DNA of 64,000 nt, taken from contig NC_074723.1 in assembly GCF_947242115.1 (NCBI RefSeq), positions 14,991,001-15,055,000 of the forward strand, written 5' to 3'. Below are positions 14,601 through 26,033 of this stretch, one piece after another (position 1 is the stretch's first letter; each line of letters starts with the position of its first letter). The notes below the pieces were generated by a model that saw only the letters and a program-made list of their open reading frames with translations, made no database searches and had not been told where the DNA came from. The position numbers and the translations under genes are program-made. Source of the DNA: Biomphalaria glabrata (lineage: Eukaryota; Mollusca; Gastropoda; Planorbidae).

Positions 14601-15824
14601 CAGGCCCCATCCCTTTCATTGTTGTTGGTGAAATTTTCAGACAAGAGCCCAGAGCTGCTGCAATGAGTTTGTCTTTGGCCTTCAACTGGATCTGTAATTT
14701 CACTCTCATGTTAACTTTCCCATTCTTAAAAGTGAGTCAAATGTATTTCATACAAATGTGTGCAGTGTATAGTAAGCAATCACACTTTTTATTGGCTCAA
14801 AGATTCATGTATAGTAAGCAATCACACTTTTAATTAGCTCAAAGAAAATAACAGAAAACAAAGTGTTTTTATATAAATTGTTTTATTTATCTCTTTTTAA
14901 AAAAGTTAACATAACACAACCTAGTTCAAATATTTGCTTTTATGCTTCTGAGAATATCAGCCTTCAAGACAGCTATACAATTTGTGAAAGTCAAACCATT
15001 TTGTTTTAAATATCATCAGAGGCATTAATTAAGTGTTAGTTTAACAATAGAAAGCATTTATCATGGACCTTGGTGAAACACTTGTTACTAAACCTAACTT
15101 TATTCTTAAAACAAGTTTGTTTTTTTAAATGATTGCGACAAAGTTCACGAAGTTTACAAAGTATACCAAGTAGACTGGATGTGTTGTGGTTTAAGTCTGA
15201 TTGGGCTGTTCTTACCAGCTGTTACTTTTTTCCAAATTTGTTGCTAACCATTTGACTTAAAAAAAAAACACTTCAAATAAACTAGATTCCAAGGTTAATT
15301 AAGAAAACTGACAACATTCAGCCCTGATACTTTTAGTTCTACCACTGCAATTAAAGAATCATCCTCATCTTACTTCATTTGCTGTTATACAGCAGGTGTC
15401 TTTGAACATTTCTGAGAGCAGATGTCAGACATCAGCAATAGGTTTCTCTAATATGGCTTCATTAATAAGCAATACAAACATTTATAAAGAATTTATTGAT
15501 AAAGAATTTGTTGAGTATTTTTGATGGGCATATGGCACAGTAGCTCATCTAGAAAAATGATTGTTTGATAAACTTTATTTTGTTGACATAATTCAATTCT
15601 TTCTTTGCTTACAGGATGGCCTTGGTGCTTACGTCTACATACTCTTCTCCATAGTCTTGGCCTTTGCCATAGCATTTATCTTCTTCTTTGTACCTGAGAC
15701 CAAAAATAAAACTTTTGACGAAATAGCCAACTCCATTGCATTCGGAAAAGCCAGAGGCCAGCAGAAATCTTTCAATGTGGATGATGAGAAAGGAGGAGAA
15801 AATATACCTTTGGAGAAAGTCTGA
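2669..15824 (+). CDS. Facilitative hexose transporter, SLC2A/GLUT family, 13 exons
   Basis: Predicted to carry hexose across the plasma membrane by facilitated diffusion (12-helix MFS fold). Coding exons: 2669-2680, 8272-8382, 9065-9225, 9350-9517, 9631-9755, 9908-10048, 10405-10542, 11707-11894, 12279-12389, 12910-13029, 13135-13210, 14604-14731, 15615-15824. All introns are GT-AG and all phases agree, giving 562 residues (family about 500). Family motifs in order: YQIGVVNQP (TM1), FGRKKG, YLAEISPRKIRG (from about 202), PESPRFLL, QQWSGINA (about 341-348), EKAGRRPL, GPIPFI (about 451), VPETKNKTFDEI (from about 519). The start is the ATG whose four codons end at a GTGAGT donor in phase with exon 2; this first exon is the least certain part. 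The segment NFTLMLTFPFLKDGLG resembles class II transporters (GLUT5-like) more than GLUT1. Oddities: an enlarged first extracellular loop with four glycosylation sequons (N48, N61, N72, N97), QWS in place of the usual QLS, and no Trp in the GPIPWF motif. Confidence 0.92.
4420..5070 (-). mobile_element. LINE 3' end fragment
   Basis: Matches the 3' untranslated part of a LINE family found many times in this window. Shared words include ACAATTATTTCTTTTACCTGA-like sequence, GGTGGTATAAGTTGAATTAG-like sequence and ATGACTGATCCAAACTAATT. The - strand orientation follows from copies at 37640-38310 and 59205-59600, where the same sequence lies downstream of reverse-transcriptase C-terminal coding. No coding part remains here. 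Confidence 0.65.
7918..8095. repeat. Degenerate minisatellite, unit about 26 bp
   Basis: About seven diverged units of the type AGAGAGTGGTTCTCTAGCTG followed by ACCTTA, ranging from 22 to 30 bp. It lies in intron 1, less than 200 bp before exon 2 of the transporter. Confidence 0.75.
8540..8935. repeat. GC-richer block in transporter intron 2
   Basis: This stretch is clearly richer in GC than the rest of the intron and contains a small palindrome, CCTCCTGTCAGGAGG. Composition suggests an inserted element, but I see no terminal repeats, target duplication or coding frame that names a family. Confidence 0.35.
10637..11157. repeat. 50-bp direct repeats flanking a SINE-like insert, intron 7
   Basis: Positions 10637-10687 and 11104-11157 are imperfect direct copies (core GTTTTTAAATGAGAGAAAG). 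The roughly 420 bp between them begins with a tRNA-like segment on the - strand: read in reverse, 10690-10745 contains GGTTCAAGCCTCG, which resembles a pol III B box. This looks like an insertion flanked by a long duplication, or a local tandem duplication with one insert. Confidence 0.4.
11478..11640 (+). mobile_element. tRNA-derived SINE fragment
   Basis: A tRNA-like head with TGGCTGAGTAA (A-box-like) and GAGTTTGAATCTC (B-box-like) at A/B spacing is followed by a short unique tail ending in an A/T-rich run. It lies in intron 7 of the transporter. The family is not the one at 46684 and 62131. Confidence 0.45.
13685..14478. mobile_element. piggyBac-like non-autonomous transposon
   Basis: Ends carry a perfect 16-bp inverted repeat, CTCTTTGACTCCGGAA, followed on the right by TTAA (14479-14482); the left flank has drifted to ATGC. 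The 794-bp element lies in intron 11 of the transporter. Its subterminal words (ATTATTTTCCACGTTT on the left, ATCGTTGATTTTT read inward from the right) recur in the elements at 1 and 21712, so the three form one family. No transposase frame is visible. Confidence 0.7.
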
Positions 15825-18800
15825 GCTGGGACAATGTCAAACTAGGCCCTAGTACCTTTCAACGTGAGACGAGATCTTTACCTTTCAGGGGAAGCAGTGT
15901 TTCCACACCTTGCCAATTCTATCTCCATGTTAATGTTTATTGCGTAAACAGTTGGGCTTTTTTTTAAATTTCAAACTGTAGAGCTAATAACTAGCTATGT
16001 TTCTACAAAGTGGGGACTGTATTTAAATAGTTCACATGTTGTCTGATATATCATGAAATATGAAATGTCCTAGAATAAAAAAGATAAAGTTTTTGTCATT
16101 TAAATTTCATTTACGTATTTAATTTTTTTTTTTTCCTGTGGCTATAAATTGTGGCGTTAGTCATATAGCGGCTATTGATGTGTAAATAACATGAAAAGTG
16201 CTTTATAACATTAATTTATTGACCAAACCAAAAACTTTCTTTAATATTTAAAAACTTCTCTGTATATTACCCCATAAAGTATCAAAAGGTCAGTGCTGGG
16301 ATTGACTTATTTTGCATAACTAAGCTTGATCATTCTTCCTGTTGTGAACAAGTCTTAAACACTACATTCATTCATGGAATGTTCATCTCCACCATCATTG
16401 CGAGAGCTGAGCTTCTCACTTAGCAACTTTTAAGGGCCTGTTTGTTTATTTATTATTAAAGGTAACACTTATGGCATACCATGTATCTATTTCATCACAG
16501 TATATTCTGTTCATACTGCAATTATAAACAAAAATATAGTCAATGACGAAATGAAGTGAATCATCTTTTGAACTTTTGTTTCAAAGGAAATGATACTCAG
16601 AATGGGAGTTGAATAGTGCAGTAAGTTAGTCTTGTCAATATGTTCAACATAGAAACTTTAAGATGTTATGATTTCTTATTAAATCTTTTTAATTTATCAA
16701 TTGTTTCAACTGCTTCTTGCTAGTGTTATTAGTCATTTGAATGAACTACATGTCAAAATATTCTTTGGGTGTGTTTTAATATAACAGTGGGTTATTATTT
16801 ACTTTCAGTTAGTCATTACTTCATTGATACTATTTCCTGCAGTATTTTTTCCCCAATGTCTTATATGTTTCTTCATAGGATGAATAGTGTATGTGTCGTA
16901 TGGTTTGTTGACAGACTAGTGAAGTGTTCATAAATGAATGAAATGTTGTATGATTGGTGGATTCATCTGTTTCATTCACTTATGAGGGTATCAGACAATA
17001 ATTAGTTTGTTTTAAAATATTAATTTTTTTAAACTCTTTGAGTGCATACTTAGATATTTTTGTTAGTTGTGTTTTTATTCACTATCATTTTAATTCACTC
17101 AATTAACTTGAGTGTTCATTTAAAAAGAAACAACAACAATTCCTTATTTTTTGGAAGCCTTGTTGTAGAGCCATCATATCTGAGGCCTCAGACACAAAGG
17201 TACGGGGCTTAACTCCTTCCAGACAGTGGAATATTTTAGGTAATATAACAAATCTCATGATAGAAAATGTGTGTGTTATTTGTACATTGCCAAATTGCTG
17301 GCATTAGGCATGTGCTGTGACTACAGCACTTATAACCTGTTTCATCCCACACATGATGGTATTAAAGGGTTAAATTAGTGGATGTCCTAGAAACATGGTT
17401 ATGTACTTTGACAGCAGTATGCTAGTGCTGAATGTATTCAGTTGAATTCAGACTTTCCATTGATGACTGCTTTTAGTCAGCTATTCTGTATTTTACTATG
17501 TGTATATTTTGTACAGAATACGTTTTTATAAAGATATTTTACTTTCCAAATGTCTTACATATATTATGTATGATCGCTACATCATTTTAAAAGTAAATTT
17601 TCTTTAAAGATTTTAAATTTTTTGTTGGGCGTCAGTCTAATTATATATCAGTCACTGGGAATTTTCCACAAAAAAAAATAATTTATATTTTCATATTATA
17701 TATTGTGCAGATGTTTTAAACCGTAGTTTTGCTGTGTTTAGATTTTTAAAAAATATATTATTATGTGAAAAAAATGCTTGGCCATTGCTAAAAAAAAAAT
17801 CCTTTCTGTCTCAGTATGTTAGCTTGATTCTTCCTGGCTAGTTCTTTGTAGTGTTCATTGTTAGGCCATTTGTGTTTTATTAGTGATGGTTGTGAAAAAT
17901 TATGTTGAATGATTAGGAAAAGTTTTGACTCATAAATATAAAAATGTCTGAATGTATAAAATGCAATCATTTATATAAACAGAGGCATGTGTAAAAAAAT
18001 AAATCATATTACTACATTTATTAGAATGACGCAGATTATGTTACAAGTGTATTAGAAACAAAAGAAATAAAAACTGTACATTTATATACATTTAAAAAAA
18101 AAATGTATTAGGAGCTATTCTTTAGTTTTGCATGCAAATGTCCATTGTTCTGTCACTATTTGTGTTCCATTGTTTGTCTTAATAAAAGATGTTTTATTAT
18201 AGAATTATTTCATTTTCTTGATTTTAGTTTGTTATTAGGAACATTTTTTTTTACAGAATCAAACTTTAATTCATTTACCTCAAAATATGGACAAAAAAAA
18301 TCAGTTTCTTCTGTATGTGTCTTACCAAGGGACTGATATATAGTAGCCTATGCATCAGTTATTCTAGTATATATTTAAGGGAAATTTTACACTGTGTTTT
18401 GTTACAGAGTTGAATGAAACCAAATAGAGTCAATTAGTAGACATTCCAAACTTCTCTACAGAGCCACACAGTGGTCGTGAGAAAAGGTTACGGTTAGGGT
18501 CTTCTTGCAGTTGTAATTCCTTTAAGCTGGGGATTACATCTTTAAATTAGACCAAGAGAGCTTATTTTAGCTTTTTTTTTTGGGGGGGGGGTATCTTTTT
18601 AATCAGGCCATGTTAATAATAGCTTGCTTTAATCTGTGAACATTTTGCATGCATGCCCTCCTGTTTAAACATGGCATTTTATTATGTCAGCATGAACATA
18701 ATATATGGGTTTGTCATGTGATACTTCAATATGTAGAGAATGTTAAGGGCTGGTTTACAAAACAGCATACAAGCTACTTCTCACCACCATTCACATAGCA

Positions 18801-20450
18801 GCACTTTCAAAGTCTTCATTGTATCACTGAAAAAATCTTTTTGAGTACCAGATAAGTTCAATCTTAATGTGAAAGGTCAATCCGTTTTCTTCCATGTCAA
18901 ATAAAATTAAAACTTTTTTTTTTCATTCCTTAATCTTCATTTATTTAAAATTAGATTTTAATTCAAGAATCTTTTTTTCTACTTAGTAATTCTTCCTGTG
19001 TTCATAGTGTTGTCTCTACTGCACTACTGTTAATTCTGTTAATTTTTCCACTTTTTTTTTTCAAATGATCTGCAATTTAAAGTTTTAATTGCCAGGGTAT
19101 TTTACGTGGCATTGGATACTACCTCACATCAGGATTGTTCTTAATAAGTAGAATTTAAAAAAAAACACACAATATTTTCATACATTTCTTTTTAACTCCT
19201 TCAAGAGTTTGAAATCTTGTCATTTTGTTGTTGTCTTCCTGCTAGGTTAAACTCATGTTCATCAGAATGACTTCTCACTTACTATTATGTCAGAGTATAT
19301 CTGCTTGATGCCATCAATATATAGGATATTTTTGTTTGCCAATATAATAGACATTTGTTTCAATAATTTCATGCTGCTATTTACAAATTCAATGTGCATG
19401 TAAAATGTTTGTATGTTGTCAGTCTGTCATCATTCTTTAGTAGATGTATAACACAACACTGACTTCATAATCAAAGCTTCTACAAAACGGAATTTCTAGT
19501 AAAGCAATTTTCTAAAATATGAGTTTAACAAACAAGTGTTCGCGTGTTTGATTTCCAATGAAATACATACATATGTGGGGGGGGGGCTACTTTTCTCTCT
19601 CCCCCCTCCTCCATCCAGAAATCAGAACAGGACGTTGGCATTTATAGAATGAATTGTTCTGATTCTAGTTTGTTCCTTCGCATTGGTTTATAAATAAAAT
19701 ACGATTTCAACTATAGGTTGATATTTGTGTAAATAGCTTCTTAGCAGGTTTTTTTACCCCTTGTTGCTGTGGTGCATTATTTTGTTGTTAATAAGTTCAG
19801 TTTGTGTGTATCTAACAGACACTATGTTTTGATACTTCTGTATTCATGACATAATGTCTAAGTTCAAGTTGCTCTGTACTCCTGGTTTCATAGTTTCGTG
19901 CGAGTGAGGAGAATTGAAACCAATCAATTAGATTTTAGTTTTATACACGTTTGTTTTTGTTAATCTTTAGACTTGTTTTATTTTTTTTTTGTTCCACTAT
20001 GACTTTTTCCCCTATCATTTCAAAAGGCCAAGCTACTGTGTTGTACCCATTGTTGCTATAGATTAGATGCACAAGGATGCAGCTTCCCAAACAAACCCCT
20101 TCTGAATCTCCGGTTCACTGGAGCAATAGCGTACATTCTAAAAGACCTGGCTGGGGCTGCAGAGCAAATTTTTTAAAAAGCATTTTTGGAAGTACATAGA
20201 AATGTTTCGAATGGTCGGTCTTTTGATTCAGTACTGATTGAAACGATGAAACACCGCCTCCCCCTCCCCACTTTTTCCTGCACTACAGAATTGATGTACT
20301 GCCCTCAGCCTCTAATCCTTTAAGACCGGGGGGAGGGGTAAAGACACACAGTACTCCTTTTTGGGAAGCTTTGTATCTATGAGTTTGTGGTGTACACTCG
20401 TCTGCTCGGTGTTATCACTAGAGAATGTCTGCTATTAAATAAATGTTTTA
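15825..20450 (+). other. Probable long 3' UTR of the hexose transporter
   Basis: For 4.6 kb after the stop the sequence is T-rich on the + strand, shows no recognisable transposon and has no coding frame. This is unlike the repeat-dense DNA that begins at about 20660. Polyadenylation signals occur early (AATAAA at 16074) and near the far end (AATAAA at 20438), so short and long transcripts are both possible. This is inference from composition and repeat absence only. Confidence 0.4.
16074..16079 (+). terminator. Proximal polyadenylation signal of the transporter
   Basis: AATAAA 250 bp after the stop codon, followed by T-rich sequence. Other AATAAA words further on (about 18180, 20438) are alternatives. 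Confidence 0.4.
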
Positions 20451-20659
20451 TATTAAGTCAATATGAGTTGTTATTTTGTTATGTATTATTTTAGACTGTG
20501 GTGAATATCAGTTGCCTGGAAAGACAGAGATTTTCAAAGCTTACCGTACTGTTTCCCACAGTTTAAGCTTTACTTTAAGGCAATTGATTTGGACATAGTA
20601 TCTTTATCGCGTCAGAGATAAATGGAAGAAAATACTTTAAAACAAGAAAAACAACAACA

Positions 20660-21240
20660 AAAAATACCTTTTAAAAAACGAAGCTTACATTAAGTGTAAT
20701 TGTATCAATTAGTTTGGATCAGTCATGTAATTCTATGTACTGTTGACCTAGACATAATAAATCTTTGTGATTAGAAATATTTTTACCATTTGTTTGTTGT
20801 TTAGTTCCTAGCTTTCTCAAGGCGCCTTGATCCTATCACTTGTCTGGACCAGTTGGGAAACGGGAAGGGAGAAAGGGGGTATCTTGGTGAATGTTGACAT
20901 GATGGTGTTTTAAATGCATACAAACAAAATGCTCACTCAGGGCTTGAGTCCTCAAGGGGATTAATTCAACTTATAACACCACATCACATGTGTCAAGTAA
21001 TTTCTTTCCCTTGTTCAAGATACATATCAAAATAATTAATTACCAATAGTTAATTAACTAATTGTTATTTTTATTGATCCTTGTGTTGTCAGGTAAAAGA
21101 AATAATTGTGCAAAATTCCAGCTTAACTCGAGATTGTGTGTGGGAGAAATAATGTGTACACATTTTTGACCATACTGACAGACAGAGTGAGTTGATATAA
21201 GCTTTGTAAATACAGTTGACTACCTCGTGATAATCTGCTT
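20660..21240 (+). mobile_element. LINE 3' end fragment
   Basis: An inverted copy of the 4420-5070 fragment: ATCAATTAGTTTGGATCAGTC, TTAATTCAACTTATAACACC and GGTAAAAGAAATAATTGTGC occur in the expected order. It ends in the family's terminal pattern GACAGACAGAGTGAGTTGATATAAGC. It marks the right boundary of the transporter's repeat-free tail. Confidence 0.65.
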
Positions 21241-21711
21241 TTTTTTTTTCTAGTGAAATAACTTTTTTTTGTCTGTCCTGACTCGCAGAAAGAAGGCCGC
21301 ATGTGAATGCTGGGTCAAGACGATCTAACATTAACCTTTTTTTTTTAATGTCTGGCTGGGAACAAAGTTCAAAAGTCGATACCAGAGATGTCAGAAATGT
21401 ACTAAGAAATGGACTCTTAAATATGAGTAGAAATAGACAAACTACAATGCCGATTTACAAAACACACACACACACAGATTGTATTCAACCATAGTAATTT
21501 AAGAAACCAGAGTAGATCTAGTATTATTGAAACAATGCAGAATGTTTGCTTATACCAACCACAGAATTGAAATGTGATAGATGGTAGTAATATTGCTAAA
21601 AATTATCGTAAATGGCGAAGAAGAAACGCAAATGTCAACTAAATGTCATTATAGGCTTACTTCATTGTGCAGGAGCACAATTTCAATAGGAAAGACAGCA
21701 GATTGCTTTAA

Positions 21712-21965
21712 CTCTTTATCTCCTATTCGACGATATCATCGTTGATTTTGACCTCATTAATTAAACTAATGTTTAATTTTATTAACTTTTATTTTGTGTA
21801 CTATAAAAAGAGCCTGCATTCCCCTTTAATTCTAGACCAAATAAAACATTTTCTGATAACAAACGACAAAGTTATTGAAGCTTGATCATAACAGGGGAGT
21901 GAAATAGTAATGAGTAAAATGAAGAATTCCGTCGAAACGTGAAAAAATAATTACGAGAGAAAGAG
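21712..21965. mobile_element. Complete piggyBac-like MITE
   Basis: A 254-bp element bounded by TTAA on both sides (21708-21711 and 21966-21969), with inverted termini CTCTTTATCTC and CTCTTTCTCTC. No coding capacity. It shares its right half with the element at the start of the window and its subterminal sequence with 13685-14478. Confidence 0.7.
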
Positions 21966-21999
21966 TTAAAGCAGACATGAGTTTAACAGACAGTTAAGC

Positions 22000-22270
22000 C
22001 CAGCTTGGGTCAAAAGGATAATCCACTTTGCAGTGAAATGCAAGCCGCAGAAGCGTAACTATAAAAAGTGAAAAGTACAGGCCCATTATGTATGGTAAAA
22101 GTATGAGGTTAGTTTCTGTAACAATGAAGTTGGTCACCGCAGACAAACTACAAAAAGCTCCAAAAATTGTTATAGCAGCAAAGTGGCCAATTTGTTTGCC
22201 TTAGATCTATGGTATTGTTGTTAATTATGTGTAGCCTGTGTTTTATTAAGTGGCATACATATGGTTCTTA
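22000..22270. repeat. Diverged copy of the 27180-27890 region
   Basis: About 120 bp (22078-22206) align with 27290-27411, and the following TGTTAATTATGTGTAGCC aligns with 27848 onward. In the second copy a LINE fragment (27490-27830) sits between the two matching blocks. The open frame seen at 27411-27217 is not kept here. Confidence 0.6.
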
Positions 22271-22544
22271 CTTTGTTTCAAATAATTTATAGCTTTTTTT
22301 GGTTTTTAGAATTCCCCTATTCAGCTAGCAAATTCTTGAACCTTGGTGGACTCGGTAATCGAAAACGGCTCTAACGATTTTCTTAGAAATTTGAGAGTTG
22401 ATGCATATCTTTTGGAAATGAATTACTAGCTAATTGGCCATACTGGAAAAACTCTAGTTTGACGTTATAATTTTTTTACATTTTATCTTTTAAATTAATT
22501 AATACATACATTGATTATCAAAAGGTGAAAATCTTTATCTTTAC

Positions 22545-22868
22545 CCCTTTGGATATGATTACGGAGTCTCGAAGTTCAGGTGGGACCACGCACTTCTCCC
22601 AGCATAGAGCGAACAAGTCTGTTAGCCTCTCTGTTAGGGCAACACCACCCATTTTAAATATTTCAGCGGGAAGTCCATCAGAAAGGGCACCATTGTGTCT
22701 GATGTGGTCTCTGTGTCCCCCGTGAAACTGCTTGAAAATGGATAGGAACGTAGATGGGCATCCAAGCCTAGCTAAAATCCTTTACAAACCATCGCGACTG
22801 ACCGTGTTGAAAGCCTTGGTGAGGTCCACAAAGGCAGCGTATATGTTTAAGTTCGAGAACTCCGAGAC
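22545..22868 (-). mobile_element. LINE reverse-transcriptase fragment, rearranged
   Basis: Read on the - strand it encodes AAFVDLTKAFNTVSRDGL (RT motif A region, F-D-L-x-K-A-F), then LGCPSTFLSIFKQFHGG and, further on, LPAEIFKMGGVALTERLTDL and CWEKCVVPPELRDSVI. The second part normally lies N-terminal to the first in such proteins, so the order is scrambled. One in-frame stop follows SRDGL. Together with the next feature this is a broken non-LTR element. Confidence 0.7.
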
Positions 22869-22998
22869 TCCGTAATCATATCCCTATACAAAAAGGGTGA
22901 CAAGTCTAACTGCTCCAACTAGCGAGGCATTACACTTCTGTCAGTAGCAGGAAAGATCTTTGCTCGAGTGTTGCTCGACCGACCAACCCACTCGAGGT
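22851..22998 (+). mobile_element. LINE reverse-transcriptase fragment, opposite strand
   Basis: Encodes RDSVI, then [12 protein letters not shown], a stop, and [20 protein letters not shown], the N-terminal part of the LINE RT domain. Its first 25 bp (CGAGACTCCGTAATCATATCC) repeat the end of the previous fragment in inverted orientation, so the two halves point away from each other. It runs into a (TA)n tract. Confidence 0.7.
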
Positions 22999-23008
22999 AT
23001 ATTATATA

Positions 23009-23091
<83 letters not shown>
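22999..23091. repeat. (TA)n microsatellite
   Basis: Nearly pure TA dinucleotide of about 90 bp directly after the LINE fragment. Its length in the assembly may be unreliable. Confidence 0.9.
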
Positions 23092-23092
<1 letters not shown>

Positions 23093-23557
23093 CATTCGAA
23101 AATAGATATTGCAGACCACATCTCCGTTGATGCAGAATAAATTATTCAACAATGGAAATAACTGTCCATCACATGCGTCGTAATGCCATTGCGAGATCAA
23201 ACATTTCTATGGTGAAGATATAATCACCTCGTAAAGCAAACCTAATTAATAATACGCCATCAAATGATTGTCCATGTTATTGAAGGAAATGCATTCATTA
23301 GGGAACAACGCATGAACATGGAGTTTGAACGAAAGAACGTTAAGAAAGTGACGAATTTTTTGCGACATGGTTTTACTTCAATAATATCGTTTAAGCATGA
23401 TTTGAAATATCCTGATAAGTCAATTGTAATGAAGCTCTCTCTGCCAAATGTATGAAGCCAAACAAATGTATGAGCTTTGCCGATAAGGACATTCAGTATT
23501 TTACTTTTAAAGCTGATGGAGTCAACAAATTCCGACTTGACTCAGGTGGCAAGTACC

Positions 23558-25374
23558 CAGGGGCGGTCTAAGCAGTGCGTGTCATATGCGGGGCCCTACA
23601 CACTCACACACACATATATATATATCCTAACATCACGCCAACGGGCTCGTCCGCTTCTAAAGCTGTTGGCGAATATGTTCATTCATCTCTACTTTCTTAA
23701 TCAAATTGTTTTTATTTCTTTCGTTTGATTCTCTGTCTGACTCTTTGTTTTACTCTCTCTTTTCCTTGAATTTCAGATCGTCGTTTATTTCAGAAGCAAT
23801 TTTCTTTGTTGTAGTCAGTGCACCAGAGAAATCTTTGTCCCGGTACTTTCTAAAAAGTGCAAGAAGGCCTTTGCATGTCAGCAGATTGCAACGTTTTGCT
23901 GACAGTATTCATAACAAATCAAATATCATACTATAAGATGAAGCTGATAAAAAAACTCCTTCCTTGTTAAAAGTTCGCTAGACATTCGGCTTTACTTTTC
24001 CCCAATTGATCATGTGTGGTGTCAGCGACAGTCAATAGCGCCTCCAGAATTCTTTCGTTTGATGGCGTAGTGAATTATAACTTTCGAGGCAGCACTACCA
24101 TTGTGTTTCTGACTGTGATTTTGGTGTCATGAAAGGCACTGTGTCTTTCGAATTTTTTTTTACTTTTCAGATGACCCAGCAAAACATTTATATAAAAAAA
24201 TCTCTGTATGATATCAAAAGACGTCACTGTTTGAGTTGCATTAAGCTATGTCTCCTAAAACAAATGTCATATTATGGCAGCCGCACGGAGTGTAAAATGA
24301 TTAACTGTTAATGCGAATAATGTGCGTCTTTAACGCCTTGCTGCTTTCCCTTCGTATTCGCACCATTGTCAGATCCCTGGCTACGACAGTCGGCGATGTC
24401 CAGGCCAAGGTTCTCCAGCACGGCGAGAAGAGACTCTGACAAAACATTTCAACATCTACAAATTTGATGAAGTGTTCTCCACCTTAACGTCTGTATCTGA
24501 TAGGTCCTCAAAACGTAATAGAAGGGACATCTGCTCCTTGATTGATTTTATGAATAATTTTCCCTTTTACTTCTGATCTCAACTGGTCCATAAGCTCGTT
24601 TTAAATAATTTGCCCGAATATATGGACGTGAGTACAAATGATGTTCATGAGTTACGGAGTTCTTAATTAGTCGAAGATGATTGAGTCGAATTTGGCCAGC
24701 ATCTCAACCAAGCCTAAAATTGACCGTTGTTTGGTGCATAAAGTTGATCTGTTCCCACGAAATGCTTGTTGTTCAGACTTTTCGCAAATGCAGTCTTTCT
24801 TTTGTAATTTGTTCTAGCATTCTGTTACCCGTTGTGCTACCGCTGGACAGAGCTCAATCCAACCACGCTGGCACACACTGGACGTGATTCACAAAAACAT
24901 CGTGCTGACAAGTTTATTACCAAGATGCTTCCAGTCACAGTAGCCTTTAGTTGCTAATTTGCCTCCAGTAGCTATCGTGACAATTTGACAAGGAAAACAC
25001 AATACTCTGTCTTTGGTATAAGAACGAAGAGTGAGCTAGGAGCTACAGTAGTTCATTTCATTCACAGCTCCGACAGTCGTGGAAGGTTTTAAAATAAAAT
25101 TAATGACAAAAATACTCCTGCGTTTTTATTTATTGTAATCTTTAAGACTCGACAGCTATTAAGATGCTGTCTTTACTAAAACTGAACGGTATTTTGAAAC
25201 CAAAATGTCATGTTAAGAGTTACATAGTAATTGGTATCATATCAAATCATGTGGTATCAAATATCCTAGTTTATGAAGACTGATCTGGTTATCGAAGCTG
25301 AGGATGACAATGGAATCTCTGATAGCGGGGCCTGGAGCGGTTGCCCCACTTGCCACCCCCTAAGGCCGCTACTG
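23558..25374 (-). mobile_element. hAT transposon, ZMYM1-like transposase, nested
   Basis: A 1817-bp element flanked by a perfect 8-bp target duplication CAAGTACC (23550-23557 and 25375-25382). Termini are CAGGGGCGGTCTAAGC and, inverted, CAGTAGCGGCCTTAGG. On the - strand it encodes NTVSKTLQSADM (about 23880-23920) and ESLLAVLENLGLDIADCRSQ, then GSDNGANTKGKQQG (about 24340-24440). These are the D-C-R-x-Q-x-x-D-N-G-A-N-x-x-G-K core of hAT transposases with a TTF-type zinc finger. The frame is broken by several shifts and stops, so it is not autonomous. Confidence 0.75.
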
Positions 25375-25979
25375 CAAGTACCTTAACTAAAATATAGTGA
25401 TTCTAAAAGCTTCTTTATTTGGTGGCTCTCAGAATTGCCAGAGCTATGAAACCTCACACCACTCCGAGACATTGCTAGAGTTATGATTGGAGCCGAATTT
25501 GTTTATAAATTTAGTGCAATTTCCATATCTAATGACACTGTTTACTGATATTATCAATCAGGTAATACAGGAAATGATGTCCGCTCCTTTTCCTGCACAG
25601 ATGGTGCTCTACGTATGCTTGGATGTCGGACTGGATTTCAATGTTTGGTACAGAATAAGTCACCATATGAATTCACCGTAACTCACTGTATGATTCATCG
25701 ACACATATTAGCAATGAAGACACTGCCAAAAGTATTACACTGCAGCTAAATGATTTCTCTTCTATGTCAGTTACACAATTCTGGGTCAACTGTTTGGAGC
25801 CATTCTGTTCTATTTGAGATTTTTTCGCGACTTCCACTTCCATTTTCCAAAAACAAATATTTGCGAAACATGTTTTTCTGCTTCATAGTTATCAAGTGTA
25901 AATACAAAACTAAAACCTGATGCAGAAGATGTGTTCTTACAAAGACTGCCCCGTGAACTCTTAATGTAGTGAAACAGAA

Positions 25980-26033
25980 ACAAGCTCAACCTTCGCCCTC
26001 AACCCTCAACCTTCGCCCTCAACCTTCGCCCCA
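25980..26033. repeat. Short tandem repeat, unit CAACCTTCGCCCT
   Basis: About four irregular copies of CAACCTTCGCCCT / CAACCCT within the outer hAT relic. Confidence 0.7.
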
